Shown here piece by piece: positions 1 through 6,875 of a stretch of DNA of 19,602 bases; within the stretch, counting starts at the first letter, position 1; the number at the start of each line of letters is the position of its first letter. Where the stretch lies: NCBI GenBank assembly GCA_902492895.1, contig CABUNG010000040.1:1-19602 (forward strand), read 5' to 3'. The translations under genes were made by a program, and so were the position numbers. The DNA is from an uncultured Oscillospiraceae bacterium. Lineage in GTDB: Bacteria; Bacillota; Clostridia; Oscillospirales; Acutalibacteraceae. The notes beneath the pieces are model-generated. The model saw only the letters and a list, made by a program, of their open reading frames with translations, ran no database searches and had not been told where the DNA came from.

Positions 1-29
1 GGACACCCGAACGAACGGCCATACAGGAA

Positions 30-44
30 GGGGCCCTAGGCCCC
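30..44. repeat. Short GC-rich inverted repeat
   Basis: Perfect 6-bp inverted repeat GGGGCC-CTA-GGCCCC. It could form a hairpin but has no T-run on either side, so it is not a convincing intrinsic terminator. The rest of the first 106 bases is upstream sequence of the first gene, moderately AT-rich at 60-85, with no promoter I can defend. What lies upstream of the window is unknown. Confidence 0.35.
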
Positions 45-106
45 AAAGGATGGCTGCTCATAAATCTATAAATTCCACACATCCATGAAAAGGAGCCCCC
101 GATGCC

Positions 107-886
107 ATGACGGAAGTGAAACCGGCCGATCGGGCCCAGATTGCCCCGCTGTTTGAGGGCATGGAGGACACCATGATCCGATCCTGCCTGGAAGGGCGGA
201 TGGGTCAGGCGCATGCCGATGCCCTGCCGCCCGCCTGCGCGCGGATCGTTCTGGGGGATTTCGCGTTTCTGGCCGGAGACGCTCTGGCGCCGGGAGCGGA
301 AGCCCTCATCCGGTCCTTTACCCGGCGGCTGCTCACCATTCCGAGAGAGCCCACGTGGGGCCCGCTCCTGCTGGCCGTCCACGGGAACCGCTGCCGGACG
401 ATCACCCGCATCGCTTTCCGGAAGGATCCGGTTTTTGATCGTGGAGCGCTTGCGCGAATGGCCGCCGCCCGGCCGGAGGGTGTCCGGCTGGAGCCGATCG
501 GGCGGCGGTGGTACGACTGGAGCCGGGATTCCTGGGGCCGGGACTTCTGCTCTCAGTTTGACACATTTGAGGCATACGAACGCGACGGCATCGGCTTTGT
601 GGCCGTCCGGGACGCAGAGGTTCTGTCCGGAGCCTCTTCCTACAGCGTGTACGGCGGGGGCATTGAAATCGAGATCGATACGAGAGAGGACTGCCGCCGG
701 CAGGGGCTCGCGTCCGCCTGCGCAGCCAAACTGATCCTCGCCTGCCTCGAACGGGGACTCCACCCGAATTGGGACGCGGCTAATCCGGCCTCCGCCGCTT
801 TGGCGGAGAAGCTCGGCTACCGCGTCTCCCATCCCTATACCACATACGATATTGCGCCGGAACCCTCACCAGACAATGAAAAATAG
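107..886 (+). CDS. GNAT acetyltransferase, ZmaR-like family
   Basis: Predicted 259-residue acetyl-CoA-dependent N-acetyltransferase of the GNAT superfamily. It most resembles the two-part family that includes the zwittermicin A resistance protein ZmaR of Bacillus cereus (Pfam GNAT_acetyltran). The N-terminal half is a poorly conserved extension. The C-terminal half has the acetyl-CoA binding motif RRQGLA at about residues 197-202, preceded by the strand IEIEIDT and followed by the family hallmarks PNWDAAN and LAEKLGY. The ATG at 107 is preceded by AGGAG at 91-95. The ATG at 102 is out of frame. The gene stops four bases before the -35 box of the infC promoter, so it is probably a separate transcription unit. 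The substrate cannot be told from sequence; an antibiotic resistance role is not implied by family membership alone. Confidence 0.85.
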   Translation: MTEVKPADRAQIAPLFEGMEDTMIRSCLEGRMGQAHADALPPACARIVLGDFAFLAGDALAPGAEALIRSFTRRLLTIPREPTWGPLLLAVHGNRCRTITRIAFRKDPVFDRGALARMAAARPEGVRLEPIGRRWYDWSRDSWGRDFCSQFDTFEAYERDGIGFVAVRDAEVLSGASSYSVYGGGIEIEIDTREDCRRQGLASACAAKLILACLERGLHPNWDAANPASAALAEKLGYRVSHPYTTYDIAPEPSPDNEK

Positions 887-889
887 CGC

Positions 890-918
890 TTGACAATTTC
901 CTGGCCCGATGATATACT
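890..918 (+). promoter_or_regulatory. Sigma-A-type promoter of the infC operon
   Basis: Perfect -35 box TTGACA (890-895), a 17-base spacer and a near-perfect -10 box TATACT (913-918). Transcription would start near 925, giving a leader of roughly 165 bases before infC. It is the best promoter match in the window and lies just after the GNAT stop codon, as expected for a highly expressed ribosomal protein operon. Confidence 0.9.
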
Positions 919-924
919 GTTGCA

Positions 925-1090
925 GTACAAAACGAAGCAGAGCGTTTGCCCGCTCTCACCCACGGATTCCGTTCCTGTTGGGTCGATACGGTCTTTTCCC
1001 CGTTTTTAACGGGTGAATCGGGTTGTGTGACGCGGGCAGTTTTCTGCCCGCGTTTATTCATCATTTGAGTGTGTATGGAGGTGCTTACCC
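925..1090 (+). promoter_or_regulatory. infC-rpmI-rplT leader (L20-type attenuator)
   Basis: Structured 5' leader between the promoter and infC. Visible stems are 939-944/951-956 (6 bp), 958-962/979-983 and 999-1004/1008-1013 (6 bp, T loop), followed by the terminator hairpin at 1031-1052. Bases 946-953 can pair over 8 positions (one G-U) with 1032-1039, the 5' arm of the terminator, so they could form an antiterminator that excludes both the first hairpin and the terminator. In Bacillus subtilis this operon is autoregulated by ribosomal protein L20 through premature termination in the leader. I infer the same logic here from position and architecture; agreement with the L20 leader consensus has not been computed. 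Confidence 0.75.
1031..1058 (+). terminator. Intrinsic terminator in the infC leader
   Basis: Perfect 9-bp stem CGCGGGCAG / CTGCCCGCG (1031-1039 and 1044-1052) with a TTTT loop, followed by TTTATTC. It lies upstream of infC and downstream of the operon promoter, so it acts as an attenuator rather than an end-of-operon terminator. Confidence 0.85.
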
Positions 1091-1609
1091 ATCGCAAGTA
1101 AGGAACTGCAGATCAACGAACAGATCCGGGACAATGAGGTTCGCCTGATCGGCGCCGAGGGCGAACAGCTCGGCGTGGTGGCCACGCGTGAAGCCCAGCG
1201 GCTGGCCGATGAGAAGGAACTCGATTTGGTCAAGATCGCGCCGACGGCCACGCCGCCGGTCTGCCGCATCATGGATTACGGCAAATACCGTTTCGAACAG
1301 TCGAAGCGGGAAAAGGAAGCGCGGAAAAATCAGCATATCGTGGAACTCAAGGAGGTCCGTCTCTCGCTGAACATCGATGTGGCGGATTTCAATACCAAGG
1401 CCAAGCACGCCCTGCGCTTTTTGCAGGAGGGCAACAAGGTCAAGGTCTCCATCCGCTTCCGCGGCCGGGAAATGGGCCATCCGGAAATCGGGCTCGAAAC
1501 CATGAAGCGCTTTGCCGAGGTTTGTTCGGAGACGGCTGTCGTGGAAAAACCCGCGAAAATGGAAGGCCGCAACATGCTGATGTTCCTGGCACCCAAAGCT
1601 GCCAAATGA
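1091..1609 (+). CDS. infC: Translation initiation factor IF-3
   Basis: 172-residue IF-3, which binds the 30S subunit, keeps it apart from 50S and monitors start codon and initiator tRNA pairing. The N-terminal domain covers about residues 5-75, with the hallmark APTATPPVCRIMDYGKYRFE. A lysine-rich linker and the C-terminal 30S-binding domain follow (KEVRLSLNI, FRGREMGHPEIG). Homology extends upstream of every ATG or GTG in frame (ASKELQINEQIRDNEVRLIG), and the reading frame begins at ATC (1091) nine bases after GGAGG (1077-1081). No standard start codon is available there, so I call ATC. Rare AUU/AUC starts are typical of infC and let IF-3 repress its own translation. First gene of the infC-rpmI-rplT operon; rpmI begins 27 bases later. 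Confidence 0.95.
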   Translation: MASKELQINEQIRDNEVRLIGAEGEQLGVVATREAQRLADEKELDLVKIAPTATPPVCRIMDYGKYRFEQSKREKEARKNQHIVELKEVRLSLNIDVADFNTKAKHALRFLQEGNKVKVSIRFRGREMGHPEIGLETMKRFAEVCSETAVVEKPAKMEGRNMLMFLAPKAAK

Positions 1610-1636
1610 CCGCGAAAATGAAGGAGGATAACTGTC

Positions 1637-1834
1637 ATGCCCAAGATTAAAACGCATTCCGGCGCGAAAAAGCGCTTCAAGCTGAGCAAAGGCGGCAAGG
1701 TCCTGCGCGCCCATGCCTACAAGTCCCACATTCTGAACAAGAAGACCACCAAGCGCAAACGGAACCTGCGCAAAACCACGGTCGCGGACAAGACGAATGT
1801 GGCGCAGGTCAAGCGCCTCATCCCCTACAAATAA
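1637..1834 (+). CDS. rpmI: 50S ribosomal protein L35 (bL35)
   Basis: 65-residue, strongly basic protein of the large ribosomal subunit, at the normal family length. It starts with the characteristic MPKIKTHSGAKKRFK and ends in the typical VKRLIPYK. The ATG is preceded by AAGGAGGA. It is in the classic infC-rpmI-rplT order and is expected to share the leader-controlled transcript. Nothing unusual is seen. Confidence 0.97.
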   Translation: MPKIKTHSGAKKRFKLSKGGKVLRAHAYKSHILNKKTTKRKRNLRKTTVADKTNVAQVKRLIPYK

Positions 1835-1861
1835 TCGTTCAGAAACGGAGGACATAGAGAA

Positions 1862-2218
1862 ATGGCACGTGTGAAGGGTGCGCTGATGACGCGCAAGAGA
1901 AGGAAAAAGACGCTCAAACTGGCAAAAGGATATTACGGCGCCAAATCCAAGCTGTTCCGTACCGCGAAAGAAGCGGTCATGAAGTCCGGCCAGTACGCCT
2001 ACATCGGCCGCAAACAGAGAAAGCGCGATTTCCGCCGTCTGTGGATTACCCGCATCTCCGCCGCGGCGAAGATGAACGGCATGAACTACTCCACCTTCAT
2101 GAACGGCATGAAGAAGGCCGGCATCACCCTCAACCGCAAGATGCTCGCCGAACTGGCCGTGTCCGACGCCGCCGCGTTCGCGGGGCTGGCAAACAAGGCG
2201 AAAGATGCCCTGAAATAA
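1862..2218 (+). CDS. rplT: 50S ribosomal protein L20 (bL20)
   Basis: 118-residue 23S rRNA-binding assembly protein of the large subunit. It has the usual long basic N-terminal extension (MARVKGALMTRKRRKK), the central GYYGAKS and YIGRKQRKRDFRRLWI segments, and the globular C-terminal domain (GITLNRKMLAELAV). Length and start match the family. It is the last gene of the operon. In Bacillus, L20 is also the autoregulator that binds the operon leader, which fits the attenuator found upstream of infC. Confidence 0.97.
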   Translation: MARVKGALMTRKRRKKTLKLAKGYYGAKSKLFRTAKEAVMKSGQYAYIGRKQRKRDFRRLWITRISAAAKMNGMNYSTFMNGMKKAGITLNRKMLAELAVSDAAAFAGLANKAKDALK

Positions 2219-2227
2219 GCTCGAACT

Positions 2228-2254
2228 GCGCCCGCCGGCCCTGCCAGCGGGCGC
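2228..2254 (+). terminator. Putative terminator after rplT
   Basis: 8-bp perfect stem GCGCCCGC / GCGGGCGC (2228-2235 and 2247-2254) ten bases after the rplT stop, followed by TTGCCTTGTCC. The T-tract is poor, so termination may be partial or factor-dependent. Its position at the end of the ribosomal protein operon supports the call. Confidence 0.5.
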
Positions 2255-2357
2255 TTGCCTTGTCCAATCCCCCTCGAAACCGCGGGTTTTCCGCATATTT
2301 CGGCATTCTCCGCGCCCGATCACGACCGGTCGGGTCCGACGGAAAGGAGGGCCTTTT

Positions 2358-3175
2358 ATGGGCCGGCAGTCCAGCGCCTCTCATACCGGCCCCGGCCGTG
2401 CGGTTCCGGGGCTCATCACCAGCCGGGACAATCCCGTTCTCAAGGAACTGTCCCGGCTGCTCGCCGATGCGCCGTATCGGCGGGAAAGCGGCTCTGCGCC
2501 GACGCGGCCGCGTCGGGGGTGGAGATCCGCACCGTTCTGTATACGGCCCGGGCCAGGGAGGCCTATGAGCCGTATCTGCGGTCCCTGCTGGCCGCTTGTT
2601 CCGACTGCCGGGAAATCGACGCCGCTCTTGCCGCCCGGTTTTCGGATACCAAGGCCCCCCAGGGGATTTTTTGTATCTGCCGACGGCTTGACAACCGCCT
2701 CCCTTTGGGTAAAATAAAGAGAAACGGGCGGTATCTTCTGCTCGAGGATGTACAGGATCCGGGCAATCTCGGCACCATCGTCCGCACAGCCGAGGCGTTC
2801 GGAATCGATGGGCTGTTCCTCACCTCCGGCTGCTGTGATTTATACAATCCGAAGGTGCTGCGGGGGAGTATGGGAGGCGTTTTCCGCCTCCCCACGGCCC
2901 GGACGGAAGACCTGCCGGCTTTGCTGGCATCCCTGAAGGCTGCGGGTCTGACCTGCTTCGCCTGTGTGGCGGAGGCTGACGCCGGTCCGGTTCAGAATGC
3001 GGGGCTCGGGGCGGGGGCGGTCTGCCTCATCGGCAACGAAGGGGCGGGCCTGCGGCCCGAGACCGTCGCGGCCTGCGGGAGACGGATCACCATCCCCATG
3101 AGCGGCCGTGCGGAATCCCTGAATGCGTCCATCGCGGCATCCATCGTGTTATGGGAAATGACCCGTTCAGGCTAA
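2358..3175 (+). pseudogene. TrmH/SpoU-family RNA 2'-O-methyltransferase, frameshifted
   Basis: SAM-dependent SPOUT methylase of the TrmH/RlmB/YsgA type, which methylates ribose 2'-O in rRNA or tRNA. The gene starts at ATG 2358 after AAGGAGG (2343-2349), and its first frame encodes the family N-terminus (ITSRDNPVLKELSRLL, then YRRESG). Near 2490-2494 the reading moves to another frame (LCADAAASGVEIRTVLYT onward) that continues to the stop. The conserved segment with the F-x-x-EG-x motif, expected between these halves, is absent: about eight residues are lost with a net shift of one base, consistent with a deletion of roughly 25 bases. The catalytic SPOUT domain is intact: DPGNLGTIVRTAEAFG, CLIGNEGAGLRPE, and IPMSGRAESLNASIAAS. 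It is either a recent pseudogene or an assembly error; a shorter in-frame product from an internal start is possible. The exact target RNA is not determined. Confidence 0.8.
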
Positions 3176-3264
3176 GTGCGCTGTCCGGATGATCCGGAAA
3201 CGCTTTCCTGAACGGCCTCGATACGGCATCCCCGCTTCATCGGCGGGGAAACGGAGGGATTCGG

Positions 3265-4497
3265 ATGACGGACAACCGGCTTTATTGGATATGGCTGCAG
3301 CAGGCGCTGGAACCGAGCGGTGTCAAAACCGCGCTGGCGCTTTCGGCCTTCGGTTCGCCCGAGGCGCTTTTCAAAGCCTCCCGGTCCGAGCTGATGCGGG
3401 CGGGTTTTACCGGCGCCCTCCTGGAACGCCTGTGCCGCAAGTCCCTCGACGCCTCCGCCCGAATCCTCGAAACGTCGCTGAAGGACGGGGCGTTTGTCCT
3501 CACCATGGGGGACGAAGCCTATCCCGATTGCCTGCACAACACCTATATGCCGCCCCTGGTCCTGTATGGGAAAGGGGTGCTGCCGCCGCTCGACCGGCTG
3601 CCCGCCGTGTCCATGGTCGGCACCCGCAAAGCGTCGGAGTACGGCTGCCGGGCCGCCGGCAGCATCGCCGCGGGACTCGCGGCGGGCGGCTGCATCGTCG
3701 TAAGCGGCGGAGCCGTGGGGATCGACGCCGCGTCTCATCGGGGCGCGCTCGAGGGAGGGGGCCTCACCATCGCGGTGCAGGGCTGCGGCCTGGATGTCGA
3801 TTATCCCAAACCCAACCGCCGCCTGCGGGAACAAATCCTGGAGGCCGACGGGGTGATCGTGACGGAATATCCGCCGGGGTCCCCGCCGCTGCCGGAGCAT
3901 TTCCCGGTTCGGAACCGCCTGCTCGCGGGTATGGCGATGGCGGTGTGCGTCGTCGAGGCGCCGAAGGTCAGCGGATCCCTGATCACAGCGAGGCTCGCTC
4001 GCAACCAGGGGCGGGACGTCTTCGTCGTCCCGGGGGAGATCACCTCCAGCAACAGCAGCGGATCCAACGATTTGATCAAGGACGGCGCTTCCCTGATTAC
4101 GAGCGCCGGCGAAATCCTCCGGGAATACGGCGCGCGGTTTCCGGATATCCTGGACCTGCGGGCAGCCGACGCCGCTCAGGGGGCCTTTGGCCGTTCCGCA
4201 AAGCCGGGGCCGGGCCCGGCCGCAAAAGCCCCTAAAAAGGCCGCCGCTTCTCCGAAACCTGAGAAGGAGATGCCGGAGCCTCCCGCACCCGTCTATTGTC
4301 CCTGTCCGGCCGACGCTTCGCCGAAGGCCGCGCTGCTCTATCAGATGCTCACTCCCGAACCCCTCGCGGCTGAAGTGCTCGCGAACAAGGCGGGGCTTCT
4401 TTTTTCCGATGCACTGGCCAGCCTGACGGAACTCGAAATCGCGGGCTGCGCCAGGAATTATCCCGGCCGGCAGTACGCGCTGCAGCCGATCGCTTGA
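3265..4497 (+). CDS. dprA: DNA-processing protein DprA
   Basis: 410-residue DprA/Smf protein, which binds incoming single-stranded DNA and loads RecA in natural transformation; it is also widespread in bacteria not known to be competent. An N-terminal SAM-like helical region (about 1-70) is followed by the Rossmann-like DprA core with VGTRKAS, SGGAVGIDAASHRGAL, FPVRNRLLAGM and SGSLITARLA. A proline/lysine/alanine-rich linker (about 310-350) leads to a C-terminal winged-helix domain (about 355-405). ATG 3265 follows GGAGG at 3251-3255. It lies directly upstream of topA, an order common in Firmicutes. Competence cannot be inferred from this gene alone. Confidence 0.95.
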   Translation: MTDNRLYWIWLQQALEPSGVKTALALSAFGSPEALFKASRSELMRAGFTGALLERLCRKSLDASARILETSLKDGAFVLTMGDEAYPDCLHNTYMPPLVLYGKGVLPPLDRLPAVSMVGTRKASEYGCRAAGSIAAGLAAGGCIVVSGGAVGIDAASHRGALEGGGLTIAVQGCGLDVDYPKPNRRLREQILEADGVIVTEYPPGSPPLPEHFPVRNRLLAGMAMAVCVVEAPKVSGSLITARLARNQGRDVFVVPGEITSSNSSGSNDLIKDGASLITSAGEILREYGARFPDILDLRAADAAQGAFGRSAKPGPGPAAKAPKKAAASPKPEKEMPEPPAPVYCPCPADASPKAALLYQMLTPEPLAAEVLANKAGLLFSDALASLTELEIAGCARNYPGRQYALQPIA

Positions 4498-4570
4498 TGC
4501 CGCCGAACCCGGATGTGCCGCCCGTGTAACGGGGGAACCTCCGTATATAAAAAGAACAGGTGGACCGCTT

Positions 4571-6697
4571 ATGTCAAAATTGGTGATTGTGGAATCGCCC
4601 GCCAAGGCGAAAACCATTCAAAAATATCTCGGCCCCGGCTATGAGGTCATCGCTTCGATGGGTCATATCCGCGACCTGCCCAAAACCCTGCTCGGCGTCG
4701 ATATCGAGCATGGGTTTAAGCCGCGTTATGTGGATATTCCGGGCAAGACCGCCCTCATCCGTCAGCTCAAGGCCATGGCGGCTCAGAGCGACGGCGTCAT
4801 CCTCGCCACCGACCCCGACCGGGAAGGGGAGGCCATTTCCTGGCACCTCGCCGGCCTGCTCGGGACCGATGTCTCCGAGGACAACCGCGTGACCTTCAAT
4901 GAAATCACGAAAACCGGGGTGTCCCAGGGAATGGCCCAGCCCCGGAAGCTGAATATGGATCTCGTCAACGCCCAGCAGGCCCGCCGCATCCTCGACCGCA
5001 TCGTGGGCTATAAGCTCAGCCCGTTTCTGTGGAAGAAGATCCGCAAGGGCCTTTCCGCCGGGCGGGTGCAGTCGGCAGCGGTGCGGATCATCGTCGACCG
5101 GGAAAACGAGATCCGCGCCTTTGTCAGCGAGGAGTACTGGAGCCTCGACGCGCTGCTGTCCGACAAGCCGGAGGGCCGTCCCTTCCCGGCCCGGTTCCAC
5201 GGGGACAAGCAGGGCAAGAAAATCAAGATTGAAAATAAGGAGCAGGCCGACGCGATCCTGGCCGAGCTGAAGGCCGCAGCCTTCACCGTCGACAAGGTCA
5301 AGCGGGGCGTGCGCCAGATTTCCCCGGCGCCGCCCTTCATCACCTCGACCATGCAGCAGGAAGCCAGCCGGAAGCTGGGCTTCGCCGCCCGCCGCACCAT
5401 GAAGGCGGCGCAGGAACTGTACGAGGGCGTCGAAGTCGAGGGCGTGGGCGCCATCGGTCTGATCACCTATATGCGGACCGATTCGCTGCGCATTTCGGAC
5501 GACGCGCGGAACGAGGGCAACAACTATATCAAGGAGCGCTACGGCGACAAATACCTGCCTGAGAAGCCCCGGGTGTTCAAATCCCGGTCGGGCGCGCAGG
5601 ATGCGCACGAGGCGATCCGTCCCTCCGTGCCTTCCCTGACCCCCGAGCGGGTGAAAAGCTCTCTGACCTCCGACCAATACCGGCTGTATAAGCTGATTTG
5701 GGAGCGTTTCATCGCGAGCTTGATGGCCAACTGCGTGCAGGACACCTGCCAGGCGGATATCGGCGCAGGGAAATATCTGTTCAAAGCGTCGGGTTATACC
5801 GTCCGGTTTGAAGGCTATACCGTCCTCTACGTCGAAGGAAAAGACGAGGAAACCGAGACCGGCGGCCCGCTGCCGCCCCTCGAGGAAGGGAACGTCCTCA
5901 CCCTGCGGGAGCTCAAAGGCAACCAGCATTTTACCCAGCCGCCTCCCCGCTACACCGAGGCCACCCTCATCAAAACGCTGGAGGAAAACGGCATCGGCCG
6001 CCCGTCCACCTATGCCCCCACCATCGGGACCATTCTGGCCCGGGAATATGTGGAACGGGAGGGTAAGGCCCTGAAGCCCACGGCCCTAGGCGAGGTGACC
6101 ACCGCGCTGATGGAGGAGCAGTTCCCCGAGATCGTGGACGTGGATTTCACCGCGACCATGGAGCATCAGCTCGACGGGGTGGAATCGGGCAAGGCCGACT
6201 GGATCGAGACCCTCGACCATTTCTACGAGGGCTTCGCCAAAACGCTGGAAAAGGCCGAGGAGGCCACGTCAGGCGAGCGGATCAAGGTCCCCGAGGTGGA
6301 AAGCGACGTCGTATGCGAGCTGTGCGGCCGGAAAATGGTGATTAAATCGGGGCGGTACGGCAAGTTCCTCGCCTGTCCGGGGTATCCCGAATGCAAAAAC
6401 ACCAAGCGGATCGTGGAGGAGACCCCCGGCGTCTGCCCGAAATGCGGCGGCGCTATCGTGGCGAAGAAATCCAAGAATAACCGCAAATTTTTCGGCTGCT
6501 CCAACTATCCGAACTGCGATTTTGTCACCTGGAACGAGCCGACGGCCGAAAAATGCCCGAACTGCGGCAAAACGCTGTTCAAGAAAAAGGGCCGGAACGC
6601 CGGAGTGTTCTGCATGACCGAGGGATGCGGCTTCGAGAAAGAGGCCGAGCCCAAAAAGGGCGGCAAGAAGGACGCGCCGCCCCCTGACGGCGAATAA
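4571..6697 (+). CDS. topA: DNA topoisomerase I (type IA)
   Basis: 708-residue type IA topoisomerase, which relaxes negative supercoils by cutting one strand and passing the other. The N-terminal Toprim domain has the catalytic glutamate in VIVESPAKAKTI and the metal-binding DPDREGE at residues 81-87. The active-site tyrosine is Y300 in the motif YMRTDS, and the dimer-gate segments GRVQSAAVR and RPSTYAPT are present. The C-terminus carries three four-cysteine zinc ribbons (starting CELCGRK, CPKCGG and CPNCGK), then a lysine-rich tail. Length and domain order are normal for Firmicutes. ATG 4571 follows AGGTGG. It is separated by 73 bases from dprA and by 178 bases from trmFO. Confidence 0.98.
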   Translation: MSKLVIVESPAKAKTIQKYLGPGYEVIASMGHIRDLPKTLLGVDIEHGFKPRYVDIPGKTALIRQLKAMAAQSDGVILATDPDREGEAISWHLAGLLGTDVSEDNRVTFNEITKTGVSQGMAQPRKLNMDLVNAQQARRILDRIVGYKLSPFLWKKIRKGLSAGRVQSAAVRIIVDRENEIRAFVSEEYWSLDALLSDKPEGRPFPARFHGDKQGKKIKIENKEQADAILAELKAAAFTVDKVKRGVRQISPAPPFITSTMQQEASRKLGFAARRTMKAAQELYEGVEVEGVGAIGLITYMRTDSLRISDDARNEGNNYIKERYGDKYLPEKPRVFKSRSGAQDAHEAIRPSVPSLTPERVKSSLTSDQYRLYKLIWERFIASLMANCVQDTCQADIGAGKYLFKASGYTVRFEGYTVLYVEGKDEETETGGPLPPLEEGNVLTLRELKGNQHFTQPPPRYTEATLIKTLEENGIGRPSTYAPTIGTILAREYVEREGKALKPTALGEVTTALMEEQFPEIVDVDFTATMEHQLDGVESGKADWIETLDHFYEGFAKTLEKAEEATSGERIKVPEVESDVVCELCGRKMVIKSGRYGKFLACPGYPECKNTKRIVEETPGVCPKCGGAIVAKKSKNNRKFFGCSNYPNCDFVTWNEPTAEKCPNCGKTLFKKKGRNAGVFCMTEGCGFEKEAEPKKGGKKDAPPPDGE

Positions 6698-6875
6698 AAG
6701 CATAAATGTAAGACCAGGCGCCGCAGCCCCTACTTGGACAAAGGTTGGTTCGGATGATAACTTTGGGGAGGCTTTCCTCAAAAGAAAGCCAGACCGGCTT
6801 CCGACCGATTCATAAACCCCATGGTTTTAATAAGGGCTTACGCCTGTATCCCCGCACTGTAAAGGAGGCGCCTGT
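6698..6875 (+). promoter_or_regulatory. Structured leader upstream of trmFO, unidentified
   Basis: 178-base gap with several possible RNA helices. Bases 6715-6722 (CAGGCGCC) are perfectly complementary to 6867-6874, which overlap the end of the ribosome binding site AAAGGAGG (6861-6868) and the spacer before the GTG start. The first six of these bases can instead pair with 6841-6846 (CGCCTG). Other stems are 6743-6753/6801-6810 (bulged, several G-U), 6770-6776/6784-6790 (7 bp) and 6814-6818/6823-6827. The stem 6786-6790/6796-6800 would compete with the 6770-6790 hairpin. Mutually exclusive pairings next to the start codon suggest translational control. It does not match a riboswitch class I recognise, and no clear promoter is seen. 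Confidence 0.45.

Noticed and set aside
1085..2323. 412-codon minus-strand open frame opposite infC-rpmI-rplT
   Set aside because: Shadow of three unmistakable ribosomal/translation genes.
3172..5929. Long minus-strand open frames opposite dprA and topA (481 and 451 codons)
   Set aside because: Both mirror well-conserved + strand genes and show no family motifs.
6734..6761. Possible promoter TTGGAC - 16 bases - GATAAC before trmFO
   Set aside because: Both boxes match the consensus poorly; I could not support it over chance.
6786..6863. Possible cobalamin riboswitch before trmFO (GCCAGACCGGC and CCCGCACTGTAA resemble B12 riboswitch core pieces)
   Set aside because: The two pieces are in the reverse of the known order, the GCCAG element is shortened, and the remaining core is missing. 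TrmFO is not a B12-linked gene.
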